DNA from: Nicotiana tabacum
Taxonomy: Eukaryota; Streptophyta; Magnoliopsida; Solanales; Solanaceae
Assembly (NCBI RefSeq): GCF_000715075.1
Contig: NC_134102.1
Coordinates: forward strand, 107,334,001-107,398,000
Direction: 5' to 3'
Length of the DNA: 64,000 nucleotides
The notes under the pieces are model-generated. The model worked only from the letters and a program-made list of their open reading frames with translations. It made no database searches and was not told the DNA's origin. Of the stretch, positions 46,146 to 58,941 are shown in pieces. Position 1 is the first letter of the stretch. Each line of letters opens with the position of its first letter. The position numbers and the translations under genes were made by a program.

Positions 46146-47489
46146 CTAAATGCTCGACTGGTAGCTGTTATTGTAGGCAAACTCCGCTAACGGCAAAAAC
46201 GGTTCCCAAGAACCTCCAAAGTCAATAACACAGGCACGAAGCATATCCTCCAAGATCTGAATAGTACGCTCGGACTGTCCGTCCGTCTGAGGATGGAATG
46301 TTGTGCTCAACTCAACCCGCGTACCTAACTCACGTTGTACTGCCCTCCAAAAGGGCAAGGTAAACTGTGTACCTCGATCAGAAATCATAGACACGGGCAC
46401 ATCATGAAGACGGACGATCTCACGAATGTAAATCTCTGCCAACCGCTTTAAGGAATAGGTAACTGCCATAGGAATGAAATGCACTGACTTAGTCAGCCTG
46501 TCCACAATAACCCAAACTGCATCGAACTTCCTCTGAGTCCGTGGGAGTTCAACAACAAAATTCATAGTGATAAGCTCCCACTTCCACTCAGGAATTTCTA
46601 ACTTCTGAAGCAAACCACCAGGTCTCTGATGCTCGTACTTAACTTGCTGACAATTCAGACACCGAGCTACATATGTAACTATATCCTTTTTCATTCTTCT
46701 CCACCAATAATGTTGCCGCAAATCTTGATACATTTTGGCAGTACCTGGATGAATAAAATACCTGGAACTATGTGCTTCTTCAAGAATTAATTCACGAAGC
46801 CCATCCACATTAGGCACACAAATACGAGCCTGCATTCGTAGAACCCCATCTTTCCCCAGAGCAACCTGTTTGGCATCACCGTACTGCACCGTGTCCTTAA
46901 GGACAAGTAAATGAGGATCATCATACTGCCTCTCTCTGATGCACTCATATAAAGAAGACCGAGCGATTGTGCAAGCTAGAACCCGACTGGGTTCTAAAAC
47001 ATCTAACCTCACGTACGGATTAGCCAAAGTCTGAACATCTACAGCTAATGGCCTCTCACTAACTGGAATATACGCAAGACTGCCCTTACTCACAGCCTTT
47101 CTACTCAAAGCATCGGCCACCATATTGGCCTTTCCGGGGTGATACAGTATGGTGATATCATAGTCTTTCAACAACTCCAACCATATTCTCTGCCTCAAAT
47201 TAAGATCCTTTTGTTTGAACAGATACTGAAGGCTACGATGATTAGTAAATACCTCACACGAGACACCGTAGAGGTAATGCCTCCAAATCTTCAGCGCATG
47301 AACATTGGCTACCAATTCTAAGTCATGAACAGGATAATTCTTCTCGTGAACTTTCAATTGTTGCGACGCATATGCAATTACCTTGCCATCTTGTATTAAT
47401 ACTGCACCAAGCCCAATGTGAGATGTGTCACAATATACCGTATACGATCCTGAACATGCGGGTAATACCAACATTGGCACCGTAGTCAA
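46146..47489 (-). pseudogene. Element A RNase H and integrase core
   Basis: 447 codons open, the longest in the window. RNase [17 protein letters not shown] (Asp), [15 protein letters not shown] (Glu), [12 protein letters not shown] (Asn where the family has Asp), [12 protein letters not shown]. Integrase: [15 protein letters not shown] and [11 protein letters not shown] (zinc domain intact), [14 protein letters not shown] (Asn at the first catalytic Asp), ISDRGTQF (second Asp), [12 protein letters not shown] (Glu). Both enzymes have thus lost an essential acidic residue by D-to-N change, each a possible G-to-A transition. It ends at a stop after NNSYQSSI. Confidence 0.92.
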
Positions 47490-47504
47490 AGCGGTCTTGA
47501 GCTT

Positions 47505-48066
47505 CTAAAAGCTCAACTCACACTCGTCTGACCATCTGAATGGGACACCTTTCTGGGTCAATCTAGTCAATGGGCTTGCTATAGCTGAAAACCCTTCCAC
47601 GAACCGACGACAATAACCTATTAAACCCAGGAAACTCCGGATCTCTGTAACTGAAGTAGGTCTAGGCCAATTCTGAACAGCCTCAATCTTCATAGGATCC
47701 ACCTTTATGCCTTCTGCCGATACAACATGCCCCAAAAAGGCAATTGAGTTTAACCAAAACTCACATTTTGAAAACTTGGCATATAACTGATTATTCTTCA
47801 AGGTGTGAAGCACACTTCGAAGATGCTGCTCATGGTCCTCTCGACTGCTGGAGTAAATCAAGATATCATCAATAAATACAACCATAAAAGAATCCAAATA
47901 AGGCTTGAACACCCGATTCATAAAATCCATAAATGTTGCTGGGGCATTCGTCAACCCAAATGACATCACTAGGAATTCGTAATGCCCATACCGAGTTCAA
48001 AAAGCTATTTTAGGGACATCAGATGCCCTAATATTCAACTGATGGTAACAGACCTCAAATAGATCT
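47505..48066 (-). pseudogene. Element A reverse transcriptase, central and C-terminal part
   Basis: Reads [44 protein letters not shown] (catalytic Asp pair intact), [41 protein letters not shown] and [20 protein letters not shown], then a stop. Upstream, at 47970-48066, several shifts separate it from the N-terminal RT. Pol of this clade is one reading frame with protease and RNase H, so the breaks are lesions. Confidence 0.9.
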
Positions 48067-48900
48067 TCAAAAATACCTTGGCACCCTGAAGCTGATCAAA
48101 TAAGTCATCAATTCTTGGCAGCGGATATTGTTTTTGATAGTGGCCTTGTTCAATTGCCGATAATCTATACAGATCCTCATCGATCCATCTTTCTTCTTCA
48201 CAAACAATGCAGGTGCACCCCAGGGCGAGACACTAGGTCTAATGAAGCCCTTATCAAGCAAATCTTGCAACTGCTCCTTCAATTCTTTCAACTCTGGCCG
48301 GGCCATGCGATATGGCGGAATGGAAATAGGCTCAGTACCCGGAGCCAAATTAATGCAGAAATCAATATCCTTGTCGGGTGGCATCCCCAGCAGGTCTGCA
48401 GGAAACACCTCTGGAAACCCACGAACAACCGGCACCGAATCTATAGAAGGAACCTCCACACTAGAATCGCGGACATAAGCCAAATAAGCTAGGCACCCCT
48501 TCTCGACCATATGCCGAGCCTTCACATAAGAGATAACCCTGCTAGCAGAATGGCCATGATTCCCTCTCCACTCTAATCGAGGCAACCCCTGTAAGGCTAA
48601 GGTCACCGTCTTGGCATGACAATATAATATAGCATGATAAGGTGACAGCCAATCCATACCTAATATGACATCAAAATCAACCATGTCAAGAAGTAGAAGA
48701 TCTACAAGAGTCTCAAGACTCGCAATGGTGACCACACACGAATGATAAACACAATCTATAACAATAGCATCTCCTACTGGTGTGGACATATATATAGGAA
48801 CACTCAAAGAATCACGGGGCACAACCAAATAGGAAGAAAAATAAGATGACACATAAGAGTAAGTAGATCCCAGATCAAATAGAACTGAAGCATCTCTACT
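48067..48900 (-). pseudogene. Element A protease and RT N-terminus
   Basis: The protease active site [14 protein letters not shown] is near 48880-48840, with Leu at the residue after Asp. The flap region [20 protein letters not shown] and linker [20 protein letters not shown] follow. RT begins with [40 protein letters not shown] and [11 protein letters not shown], then is lost at a shift. Open from 48852 to 48067 (261 codons). It would cut Gag-Pol and start cDNA synthesis. Confidence 0.9.
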
Positions 48901-49560
48901 GCAAACTGAAACAGTACCTGTGATAACAATGTCAGATGACTCAGCCTCTGGCCTGGCTGGGAAAGCATAACACCGAGGCTGGGCACCACCACCCTGAACT
49001 ACGTTCCTGGGATGGCCTCTAACTGGCTGGTCTCCACCTCTAACGACCTGACCTCCACCTCTAATAGTCTAGCCTCTACCTCTGGCTGCCTGACCCCTGC
49101 CTCTGGATGGTTGAGCAGGTGGTCCAGCAATTGGTGCCGGAACCATGGCATGAGAACTCTGATGCTGTGAGTTGCCCGTTGCCCGAGGGAAAAATCTAGA
49201 AATGTGCCTCGGATCACCACAAGTACAACATAACTTCGGCTGTTGTGACTGCTGACCCTGGAACTGACCCTGTCGACCTGAATTACCACCATGATAACTC
49301 TGGAGCGGAGGTGCACTAATAGGAGACGGTGGTGCACTGTAGGCTAGCTGGTCGGAATAAGGCATATGAGGGCCACGACCACCTGAGGCACCGTGGGATG
49401 CCTGGAGTGCTAAATGAAATGGCCTGGGAAGATGGCCTCTACCAAAAGTACTCCTACCTCTAGATGAGGCACCATTGAACTCACTGGAATGACAGGGTCT
49501 CTTGTCAGACCCCTGACCTCCCTGAGTAAGAACCATTTCGACTCGTTTGGTGAAATTAGC
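48901..49560 (-). pseudogene. Element A gag C-terminus with zinc knuckle
   Basis: Open at 49536-49069. It has a Gly/Ser/Arg-rich region, a Pro/Gln-rich stretch, the knuckle CCTCGDPRHISRFFP (final Cys of CCHC is Phe) and another Arg/Gly-rich tail ending in a stop near 49070. About 55 more codons link to the protease. The knuckle binds element RNA; loss of its last Cys would impair zinc binding. Confidence 0.85.
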
Positions 49561-49566
49561 AGCCGC

Positions 49567-50529
49567 CTAAAAAGAAATCTCACTTCCAGTCTCCTTAGCC
49601 ATCTGCAATCTGATAGGCTGAGCAAGTCCATCAATAAACCTCCTCACCCTCTCTCTCTCGGTGAGAAGCAGAAGAATGACATGACGGGCCAAATCCACAA
49701 AACGGGTCTCATACTGAGTAACATTCATATTGCCCTGTTGGAGATGCTCAAACTGACGGCGACGCTCCTCTCTCAATGTGATAGGCAGAAACTTCTCTAT
49801 GAAGAGTTGAGAGAACTGGTCCCAAGTAAGAGCAGGTGACCCAGTTGGTCTGGTCAACAAGTAATCTCTCCACCATTTCTTGGCGGAACCAGTCATCTGA
49901 AATGCAGCGAAATCGACCCCATTGGTCTCCACTATACCCATGTTCCGTAAAACCTCATGACAGCTGTCAAGATACTCCTGGGGATTTTCTGAAGGAGCAC
50001 CACTGAAGTGAACAGGAAAGAGCTTGATAAACCTGTCCAATCTCCATAAAGCCTCAGAAGACATTGCTGGCTTGTCTCCGACCTGTGCCGCAATAACTGG
50101 CTGCACTAATCTGACTGGCTGAGCTGCTGGAGCCTAATACTTGGGAGCTATCTACTCTGGAGCGGGAGTGGTAGGAGTCTAAGCTCCTCCTCCAGCCTGA
50201 GAGACTGCTGGTGCCATGGAAAATGCACTAGTATGGGCCACACTTTCCATAAGGCCCACCAAACGGACCAAATCGTCCTGAAGTACTGGGGTGGCAATGA
50301 ACCCCTCTGGAACCTGAGCTGGTCTGGTAGGAACAGTCTGGGCTGGAACCTCCTTGTCAAGCTCTATCTGAGGCTCCACTGCTGGGGCTGCTGCTCGGGC
50401 TCTATGCTGAGCGCTGCCCCTGCCTCGGCCTCTGGCACGGCTTCGGCCTTGACCTCTGCCCCGCGTAGGAGCTGCCACTGGAGGCTCTGGCTGCTGCTCA
50501 GCTGAGGAATCGGTACGTGTTCTCGCCAT
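49567..50529 (-). pseudogene. Element A gag
   Basis: Start chosen at 50529 (MARTRTDSS); an upstream in-frame ATG at 50577 is possible. The N-terminal part is rich in Gly, Arg and Ala, and reads to a stop near 50179. The capsid domain follows from about 50106: ALWRLDRFIKLFPVHFSGAP, YLDSCHEVLRNMGIVETNGV, WWRDYLLTRPTGSPALTWDQ, FIEKFLPITLREERRRQFEH, VTQYETRFVDLARHVI, RVRRFIDGLAQPIRLQMAKE. A stop at 49567 ends it. The family protein is continuous, so these are point lesions. Confidence 0.9.
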
Positions 50530-50717
50530 CTGCGAGAGAATAAGGGTAGAACAGTTTAATAAGTATTGAGAAAGCAAAATCGCACGACAGAGAAGAATAG
50601 AAGTGAAACTTGTTCCTAAACTTCATAGCCTCTGGAAAATAAGCGCAAACATCTTCGTACCGATCCTCTAGACTCTACTAAGCTTGCTCGTGAATCGTAA
50701 GACCTAGGTAACCCAGT

Positions 50718-50729
50718 GCTCTGATACCA
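50718..50729 (-). other. Element A primer binding site, initiator tRNA-Met
   Basis: On - TGGTATCAGAGC, a perfect 12-base complement of the plant initiator tRNA-Met 3' end, two bases from the 5' LTR. Confidence 0.93.
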
Positions 50730-50731
50730 AC

Positions 50732-53550
50732 TGTCACGACCCAAAATTTCATACCGACGGGACCGTGATGGCGCCTAACATTTCACTTGCTGGGCAAGCC
50801 AATGTTAGAGAATCATTAAACCAATTCCTTATTTCCATTCAGTAATTAACACTAATTAACAAATATGAAATATAATAAGTGCGGAATATTATAAAACTGT
50901 ATTAATTACTACCACCCGGATCTGGAGTCACAATTCACGAGCATTCTAGAATTTACTACAAGTAATAGTCTGAAAGAAATACAACTGTCTGAATGAAAGA
51001 AACAGTAGAACAGAAAAGATAGACGGGGACTTCAAGGTCTGTGAACGCCGACAGATCTTCCTTCAGTCTCCGGATAGTGGACAAATAGAAAAATCTCGAT
51101 CAACCCGAGCTGGTATCAAAATATGCACAGAAAGTGTAGAGTGCAGCATTAGTACAACCGACCCCATGTACTGGTAAGTGCCAAGCCTAACCTCGGCGAA
51201 GTAGTGATGAGGCTAGGACAAGTCACCCACATATAACCTGAATAGTATAATCATGCTAGTGGCAACAACAATAAATAAAGAAATAACGCAGAAATAATTG
51301 GAAGGGGACATACAATGGGGGAATACAATATAAAGAGTGAGAATAATAAAAAGACAGAATTAAACTGAAAATCCTTAAACAAATTGAGCAAATAAAAACA
51401 TCAAAGGAAAACTGCACGGCATCACCCTTCGTGCGTTTACTCTCAACCTCACCAAATAATTAAATAGAACAGCACGGCATCACCCTTCGTGCTTTTACTC
51501 TCAACCTCACCAAATAAATAAATAGAACGGCACGACATCACCCTTCGTGCATTAAACCTCTCATAATATACACGGCATCACCCTTCGTGCTTTACACTCT
51601 TCCTCATAATATAAATAATACATGCACAGCATCACCCTTCGTGCTTTACACTCTTCCTCACCAATCACAGAATCAATAACAACGGATAGATAAGAGTATC
51701 ACAAAGAAACCAGTATTTTACACATAATCAATAACACAATGTAACCTCAACCTTGAATCAATATTCGAAAGTTATCAAATCTCAGTGAAACCAGATATAA
51801 GTCACCCAACATTTCAAATAACCTGCTAATCATGGATAGTAGAATTTAAGGCTACAAAATAGACAAGAATAGAATTTCACTCGCATGCTATGACTCGACA
51901 AGAACGCATAGATGCTCGTCACCTCACATATACATCGTATTTAACAACCAAACACGAAGCAAATAAACACATAGTACCTATTCCCTCAAGCCAAAGTTAG
52001 ACACGACACTTGTCTTGCTCCGAAGACCACTTATTCTCAATCACAGCTTTTCCTTTGGAATTTACCTCCAAACTACTCGTATCTATTCAAAAATGACTCA
52101 ATAACATCAAATATTGCTAAAGGAATCAATTATATTTCATAAATTAAATTTCCCAAATTCTCCTCCAAAAGGTTGAAAAATCAACCCCGGGCCCGCTTGG
52201 TCAAAACCCAAGGTTCGGACCAAAATCCTTTTACCCATTCACCCCCGAGCCCGAATATGTAATTAGTTTTGGAATCTGACCTCAAATTGAGGTTTGAATC
52301 CCCAAATTTTCGAAATCCCTAGTTACTACCCAAACCCCTAATTCTACCATGAAATCCTTAGATTTTAGGTTGAAATCTTGTAAAATGTAGTGAAATATTG
52401 AAAGAAACCAGTTTAGAATCACTTACCTATGATTTGGGAAAGAAATGGTCTTTGGAAAATCGCCTCTTGTGTTTTATGTCTTGAAAATTTGGGAAATGAA
52501 TGAAAATTCCCATCCAAAAGTCATTTTGATCAGCTGCAGGTGTCGCATTTGCGACCTGAGCTTCACAAATGCGAAGGAGTCATCGCAAATAAAAAGCCCT
52601 TCACACTTCTGTTGCCTTCGCAAATGCGAAGATAAGTTCGTAAATGCGACCTTGAATCTTCGCAAATGCGACTAAATCATTCCCCAACTCCCTTCCCCAA
52701 CTCCCTTCGCAAATGCGAAAACTACCGGCCCAACTTCTCTTCGTATTTGCGATGAGAAGTTCACAAATGCGAAACTCTCAGAGGTCGCAATTGTGATGCC
52801 TGATCTCGCAAATGCGAGATCAGAGGCCTGCAATAATATCAGATGCCCAACAGTGTTTACCAAGCCAAATCTCACTCCGTAGCCTATCCGAAACTCACCC
52901 GAACCCTCGGGGCTCCAAACCAAACATGCACACAAGTCTAAATATATCATACGAAATTGCTCGCGCGATCAAATCTCCAAAATAACACCTAGAACTACGA
53001 ATTTAGTACCAAATCAAATGAAATTCTCAAGAACACTTTAAAATTTCTATTTTCTCAACTGGACGTCCGAATCACATCAAATCAACTCCGTTTCTCACCA
53101 AATTTCACAGACAGGTCTTAAATATCATAATGAACCTGTACCGGGCTCCGGAACCAAAATACGGACCCGATACTAACAACGCCAAATATCAATCAATTCT
53201 TAAAAATAAATAATTTCCAAACTTTTAATTTTCATCAAAAATTCATAACTCAAGCTAGGGACCTCTGAATTCGATTTTGGGCATACGCCTAGGTCCCATA
53301 ATTCGATACGGACCTACCAGGACCGTCAAAGCATGGATCCGGGCCCATTTAGCAAAACTGTTGACCGAAGTCAACTAAAATCAACTTTTAAGGCAAAAAT
53401 TCTTATTTTCATTTGTTTTCAACATAAAAGCTTTCCGGAAACCTGCCCGGACTGCACACGTAAATCGAGGAGGGTAAAAATGAGATTTTTAAGGCTTAAG
53501 AGCGCAGATTCGAGTTTCTAAAACATAAGATGACCTTTTGGGTCATCACA
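50732..53550 (-). repeat. Element A 5' LTR (LTR2)
   Basis: On + from TGTCACGACCC to GGGTCATCACA, then the CTTAC duplication. It carries the hairpin-repeat array (51410-51665), a donor complement (52421-52427) and the CpG array (52543-52817). The second donor complement of LTR1 (ACTTACC) is changed here to ACTTGTC. Confidence 0.9.
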
Positions 53551-53555
53551 CTTAC

Positions 53556-56320
53556 ACCTGACATCGACCTTAGGTGACGCTGAAAACAATACCATCTTAC
53601 TTTAAACATCTAAATCATTTTCCTGCTCATCAAAGCTTATGACATCCTTATCAACACCGAACCGAAATCTTGAATCCTCAACTTTCGAATCCCATGCTAC
53701 TTAATGCACTTAATCGTGCTAATGCGCATGAGTACAAGAATTCCATCATAACTCCTGAACCACTAATAGGGTAAACACTTTATCATATAGAAACCTTCTT
53801 CTTAACTCATTTCAAGAGAACCATTGCAACACGTGACTGAATTCCCATATCCGTAGAAAATACCGGCCTCAAGTAGCGGTCTAAACCACCATAACTCTTC
53901 TGGATCCCTCTATACATAACATGCCATAATACTTGAATTCCTCAAAATAAAATCAATTATGGAATCCTTCATGCCGCACGTACCGCCACAAATCACATGC
54001 ATAACTCAATGCGCTGAAGGAACTGATCATTGCCACCATCATGCCAATTCAACCTTTGTTAGCTGATCCGTCTTTTCTCAATTTACTCTCAACTTGCCTT
54101 AGAAATAATAATAGTTATATTCATTACATCACGAACTCAAATCCGTACTCATTTCAAGTGACCTTATTTCACGAGACCACGCTGTTTCAAACTCATGAAT
54201 CATCTCATACCCCTCCTGGTGCGCACTTTTACATATTCAACTAGTACACCCATTCTGATACTTCTTTTATGAATCCGAAGTTATTTTCTTCCGTTTCTCT
54301 AATGCTACACCACACCTGAAGATAACACTGAGTATTCCAAGCCCCGTTTCATAATCTGCTACAAAATCTCGATACTCAACCATACTATAGACTCGAGATC
54401 CTTAGACACCACACTTTAAATTTTTGAATCCACTAGGACCGTTATTGAGAGTCACTTGCTCTGACTTGTTCCCAAACATGATCAATTCCAAGGCCCTGCT
54501 AGCACATGGCCACTTTATCAAGGAAACATCTGACTGTCTCACTTTAACTGTGCATTACATCTACACGAAGCATAAACTCTGAGTCTTCCCAAAGCCTGAA
54601 CATGAATCGATAAGGCCAAACATGGCACACATTCCTCAAATCCTTTGCTCAAATTACCACCGATGTTTTCTTTTCTTAGTTGTGATGACCCACTAATAAA
54701 CCAATAACCAAAAAGCGCACAAGTTGACACTACGCAATCCAATCATAGACGGTGGGGCTCTCCCACTTAGCTTGAAGCTACAATTACAAAATTTTGGAAT
54801 CCACCGAGATTCTTTCTTCATTGTTGACATGATCCTGCACACGTAACTCGCCAAATTTTCTCGAAATCCTTCTATTAACCTTTAATAAACACTCCGAACC
54901 ACTAGCCACATTTACATATTAAATCGCAGAAGCTTCGTCAACACCATGCGACCGCTAACCTGCTTACAGGAGATAACCCACATGTGGAAATTACATTCTG
55001 ACATATTCCAACGTCGCTGCACTGGGTGTAATTACTACGAAATCAGTAAATCATCCTGAGTCCGAGCTCATTCACCAGCTGTACAAGTCCGTTCACTCCT
55101 CATGGACATCAACTAAAGGTGCGACAATACATTCCATTCCAAAGTCATGTTGTATCCTTCTTCATATCAAGCAACACTATCCTGTCACACCCAATCTTCC
55201 TCAATATAGCAACAAATCTTCCAAATTAAGCCCATAGACCTAGTCACTGTCCACCATGAATCCCAAATCACTCTAAACTTTCCTCAAGACATGTAGCTAT
55301 CCTACCCCGTAACCCATATGCTACCTTTCCACTTTCCCACTTTGGTCAAACCCTCTCCTTTAAGCAACTTCTTGACTTCTGTTTTCTTACACTTGGCCTT
55401 CTAGGAACTTAACCACCACAAGACACCTCCCACATGTCCTTCCTCATCCTTTGCTGCCCAGTTGTTGCCTTAACTCAAAATCCGTCTCTGTAGCACTTGA
55501 ACCAATAGATCGTTACCAACTTTAAACCTTTCTGAGGATCATCCTTCTCGAGCCATCAATATTAGGAACACCGCTTCGATCCTGAACCACTGCACACAAT
55601 GATCTCTAACAACTACTTCCCCTACACTAATTCCTAACACCCCGCCGTGAAGGCGAGTTGAAGAAAACCATAACACCGGCGAACCTTAACACATTTTACA
55701 AGGCGATGACACCACATCAAAATTGAGAACTCTACCACACATGAAAATATCAAGCTTCGTTACTCCATCAACCCCAAACCTGAACATTCATAGTCTAATT
55801 GCCTTTCCTCCACTGGAAATAAAACATGGAACCTCTGATTCATGTACTGAGAAAAACCTTCTTTTAAGTCGTTTACTACCCTGATACATAGACAGGCATT
55901 CTACCATTACATAAACACTGTGCGATAACAACGCACGAATCGTCATAACAATCAATGCCAAATTTCAAAACCTTAGGTAGTACTGATACTTAACTTGAAA
56001 CGACAGAGCGTCCTTCCGCAAAGCGGCGACAATAGCCCAATTAATTGCACAGGGAGAAGCATCCTGCACTACATCTATAGTACCATTAAAAATTTCCTCG
56101 ATCCTCAATGTATAACAAGCGCTTCACGTCGCATATGATTGAATAGGAAGGAAATGTAGGCATAAGCCTCAAAGGAATTAAATCGCACGATGAGGAATCA
56201 AGAAGGGAAATGCTCCTAACAACCCTGTAGCCTCTTGAAGATAACTACAGATGTCTCCGTACAGATCCGCAAGACTCTACTAGACTTGCTCATGACTCGT
56301 GAGACCTAAGTAAACCTAGT
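53556..56320 (-). other. Element C leader and internal region, 5' part
   Basis: About 2.8 kb, non-coding on both strands. The last 130 bases match the leaders of A and F. The rest is CA/CT-rich sequence without a recognised domain. 56316-56320 (CTAGT) is the left target duplication of solo LTR B. Confidence 0.65.
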
Positions 56321-58672
56321 TGTAACGACCCGACTTGTCGTTTTAAGTATTAACGCCCCATTCAGTGACTTAAGGTCTCGAGCAGCTTCGCAATATTTAT
56401 GACTCGCGGGTGTGGTCGAGTTTGAATTACTGGAGATTCAAAATTAAATTAAAAGAGCAATTCTTATTTAGAAGCTTGAATGTAAAGAGTTGATCGGAGA
56501 GTCGACTTTTGAGAAAACGACTCCGGAATGGAATTTTGATGATGTCAATAGCTCTGTATGGAGATTATGGACTCAGGAGCGTGTCCGAAAAATTATTTGG
56601 AGGTCTGTTGTGGAATTAGGTTTGAAATGGAGAAAGATGAATTTTTGAGAAGTTTGACCGAGGTGTTGACTTTTTGATATCGGGGTCAAAATCCGATTCT
56701 GAAAATTGGAATAGCTTCGTTATGTCAATTATGACTTGTGTGCAAAATCTGAAGTCATTCCGGATTGATTTGATGTGTTTCGTCACAAGATATAGAATTT
56801 GAAAGTTTAAAGTTCATAGATTTGGATTTGAGGTGCGATTCGTTGGTTTTGATGTTGTTTGATGTGATTTGAGGCCTCGAGCAGGTTCGTGTTATGTATT
56901 GGGACTGGTTGGTATGATTGGACGGGGTCCCGGGGGCCTCGGGTTTGATTCGGGGTAGTTCTGGACCAAGTTTGGGTGTTTTGATGTTGCTGGTTGCTGG
57001 TTCTGGTGTTGTTCTTCGCGTTCGCGAGGAGCCTCTCGCATTCATGAAGAAGGATTTTGCTGCTGGGACTTTGTTCTTCGCGTTCGCAAAGAAGTTCTCG
57101 CGTTCATGAAGCAGGAAATCTCTGTTGCAATAGTTTGACTTTGGAGGCTCATATTTCGCAATCTATAAGGAATTTGGAGATCATCCAAAGATGAAAGTTG
57201 TAGCTATTTGTGTCTAGGTTTCAAAAAGGTAACATTTGTCATTTGGAGTTATGTACCAAAGGTTATAGTAGATAAACTACATGCTGTCTGGGAAGAGTTT
57301 GGAAATCTCTATTGCACAGGGCTGACTTTGGAAACTTATATCTCGCAATCTATAAGGCTTTGAGTCTAGTTTCTAGAAAGTTAAACCATTTGTCATTTGA
57401 AGTTTTGTACAAAACATTATGAACATTATACTAGAGGTTGTCTGAGAAGAGTTTGAAAATGGCTGTTAGAGAATTTGTTCATCGCGAGCGCGAGGGAAGG
57501 GTCACGAACGCGAAAAACAAATCCCTGGGTAGCAGAATAAAGTTCAAACTCGTCTCATTCTTCCATTTTTGGACCAAGGAAGCTCGGGTGAGGCAATGTT
57601 TCGAGGGTTTTCCAAGAAAAAACATTGGGGTAAGAATTCCTAACTTGATTGTGGTTAAATTACATGAATCTATTATTGTTTTTATCACTAAATTAGTGAA
57701 TTAGGTTGAAAATGGTAGAAATCCTCTAGACTTTAATTTAATATTTGAAGGGTGATCCGTTATCAGAATTTGATAATTTTGGTATGGTTGAACTCGTATC
57801 GAAATGGGTGTTCGAATTTCGTAAAACTTTTGTCGGGTTTCGAGGGGCGGGCACCGCTCTGACTTTTAGAATAGAATTTTAAGTTGGTGTTTTATTATCT
57901 GGAATTGTTTCCGATGAATTTTAAGGAAGTGGTACAATTAATTTGGATAGATTTAAGCTGTCCGGAGGTCAATTCAAGCAAGAAGGCGATTTTGAAATAT
58001 CGTCATAACTTCAATAAGGTAAGTGTTTTGCTTAACCTCGAGTGGGGGAATTACCCCTTATGCATCGAGTCTTATGTGCTATTTGTGAAATGTGAAAAGC
58101 CATGTACGTGAGGTGACGAGTACGTACTCGGGCTTATATGTGCAAATTTTATTGGTTTAGAATTTTAGGCATTCTTATGTATTAAATTAGATAATTGTTA
58201 GCATTAGTAAATCCTTGAATTATCACGCCTTGTTCCTTAATTGTTAAGTTTGTATTTTATATAATAATTTGGTGTTATGGTCACTTGGACTTTATGTGAA
58301 TTCCGTGTATTAGTTGACTTGATATTTTTCTTGGAATTTAATTCATGATGGAATCCTTATCTGCAAATATTTATTAAATAAGTTTAAATTAAGGAGTTAA
58401 TATAATTATCAAGAATTTAGATTAATGAAGGTGTTGCCCTATACTGAGTATTTTTCACCTCTGTTGATTGTTTTGAGGTTTATTATATGTTGTGTAGAGC
58501 CTTGGGCTATTTGTTGAGAAATTTATTGATTCTGCTACATATTTAGAATTTTGTTGTGGTCAGTGGAAAATTGTGATATGAATTATTGTATCATGTTGTA
58601 GTTTAAACACTCTCCTTGATGTTATTCATGCTTCCTACCTTACTTGTTAATGATATACATGTGCTTGGTAAG

Positions 58673-58941
58673 GAAGAGTGTAAAGCATGAAGAGTGATGT
58701 CGTGCCATTTGAGAGTGTAAAGCACGAAGGGTGATACCGTGCCATTTGAGAGTGTAAAGCACGAAGGGTGATGCCGTGCCATTTGAGAGTGTAAAGCACG
58801 AAGGGTGATTCCGTGCCATTTGAGAGTGTAAAGCATGAAGGGCGAAGGGTGATGCCATGCCATTTGAGAGTGTAAAGCACGAAGGGTGATGCCGTGCCAT
58901 TGAGAGTGTAAAGCACGAAGGGTGATGCCGTGCTATTTCAT
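58673..58941 (+). repeat. 37-base tandem repeat in solo LTR B
   Basis: Seven copies of a unit whose core is AAAGCACGAAGGGTGATGCC followed by GTGCCATTTGAGAGTGT. The GCACG and CGTGC parts can pair. The core recurs, more widely spaced, to about 59360. One copy has a 7-base internal duplication (58833-58850). Open stretches on - across it are by-products of the repeat. Confidence 0.92.

Larger units (their letters stand above)
42627..53550 (-). mobile_element. Element A: complete Tekay/Del-like chromovirus, dead
   Basis: 10.9 kb with both LTRs (42627-45469 and 50732-53550), a primer site at 50718-50729, a polypurine tract (45470-45481) and a full gag-pol with chromodomain. It is flanked by CTTAC at 42622-42626 and 53551-53555, a perfect 5-base duplication. 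The LTRs are nearly identical apart from scattered transitions, a roughly 70-base segment present only in LTR2 and array-length changes, so it is younger than its host C. Stops, shifts and lost catalytic residues make it inactive. Confidence 0.93.
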
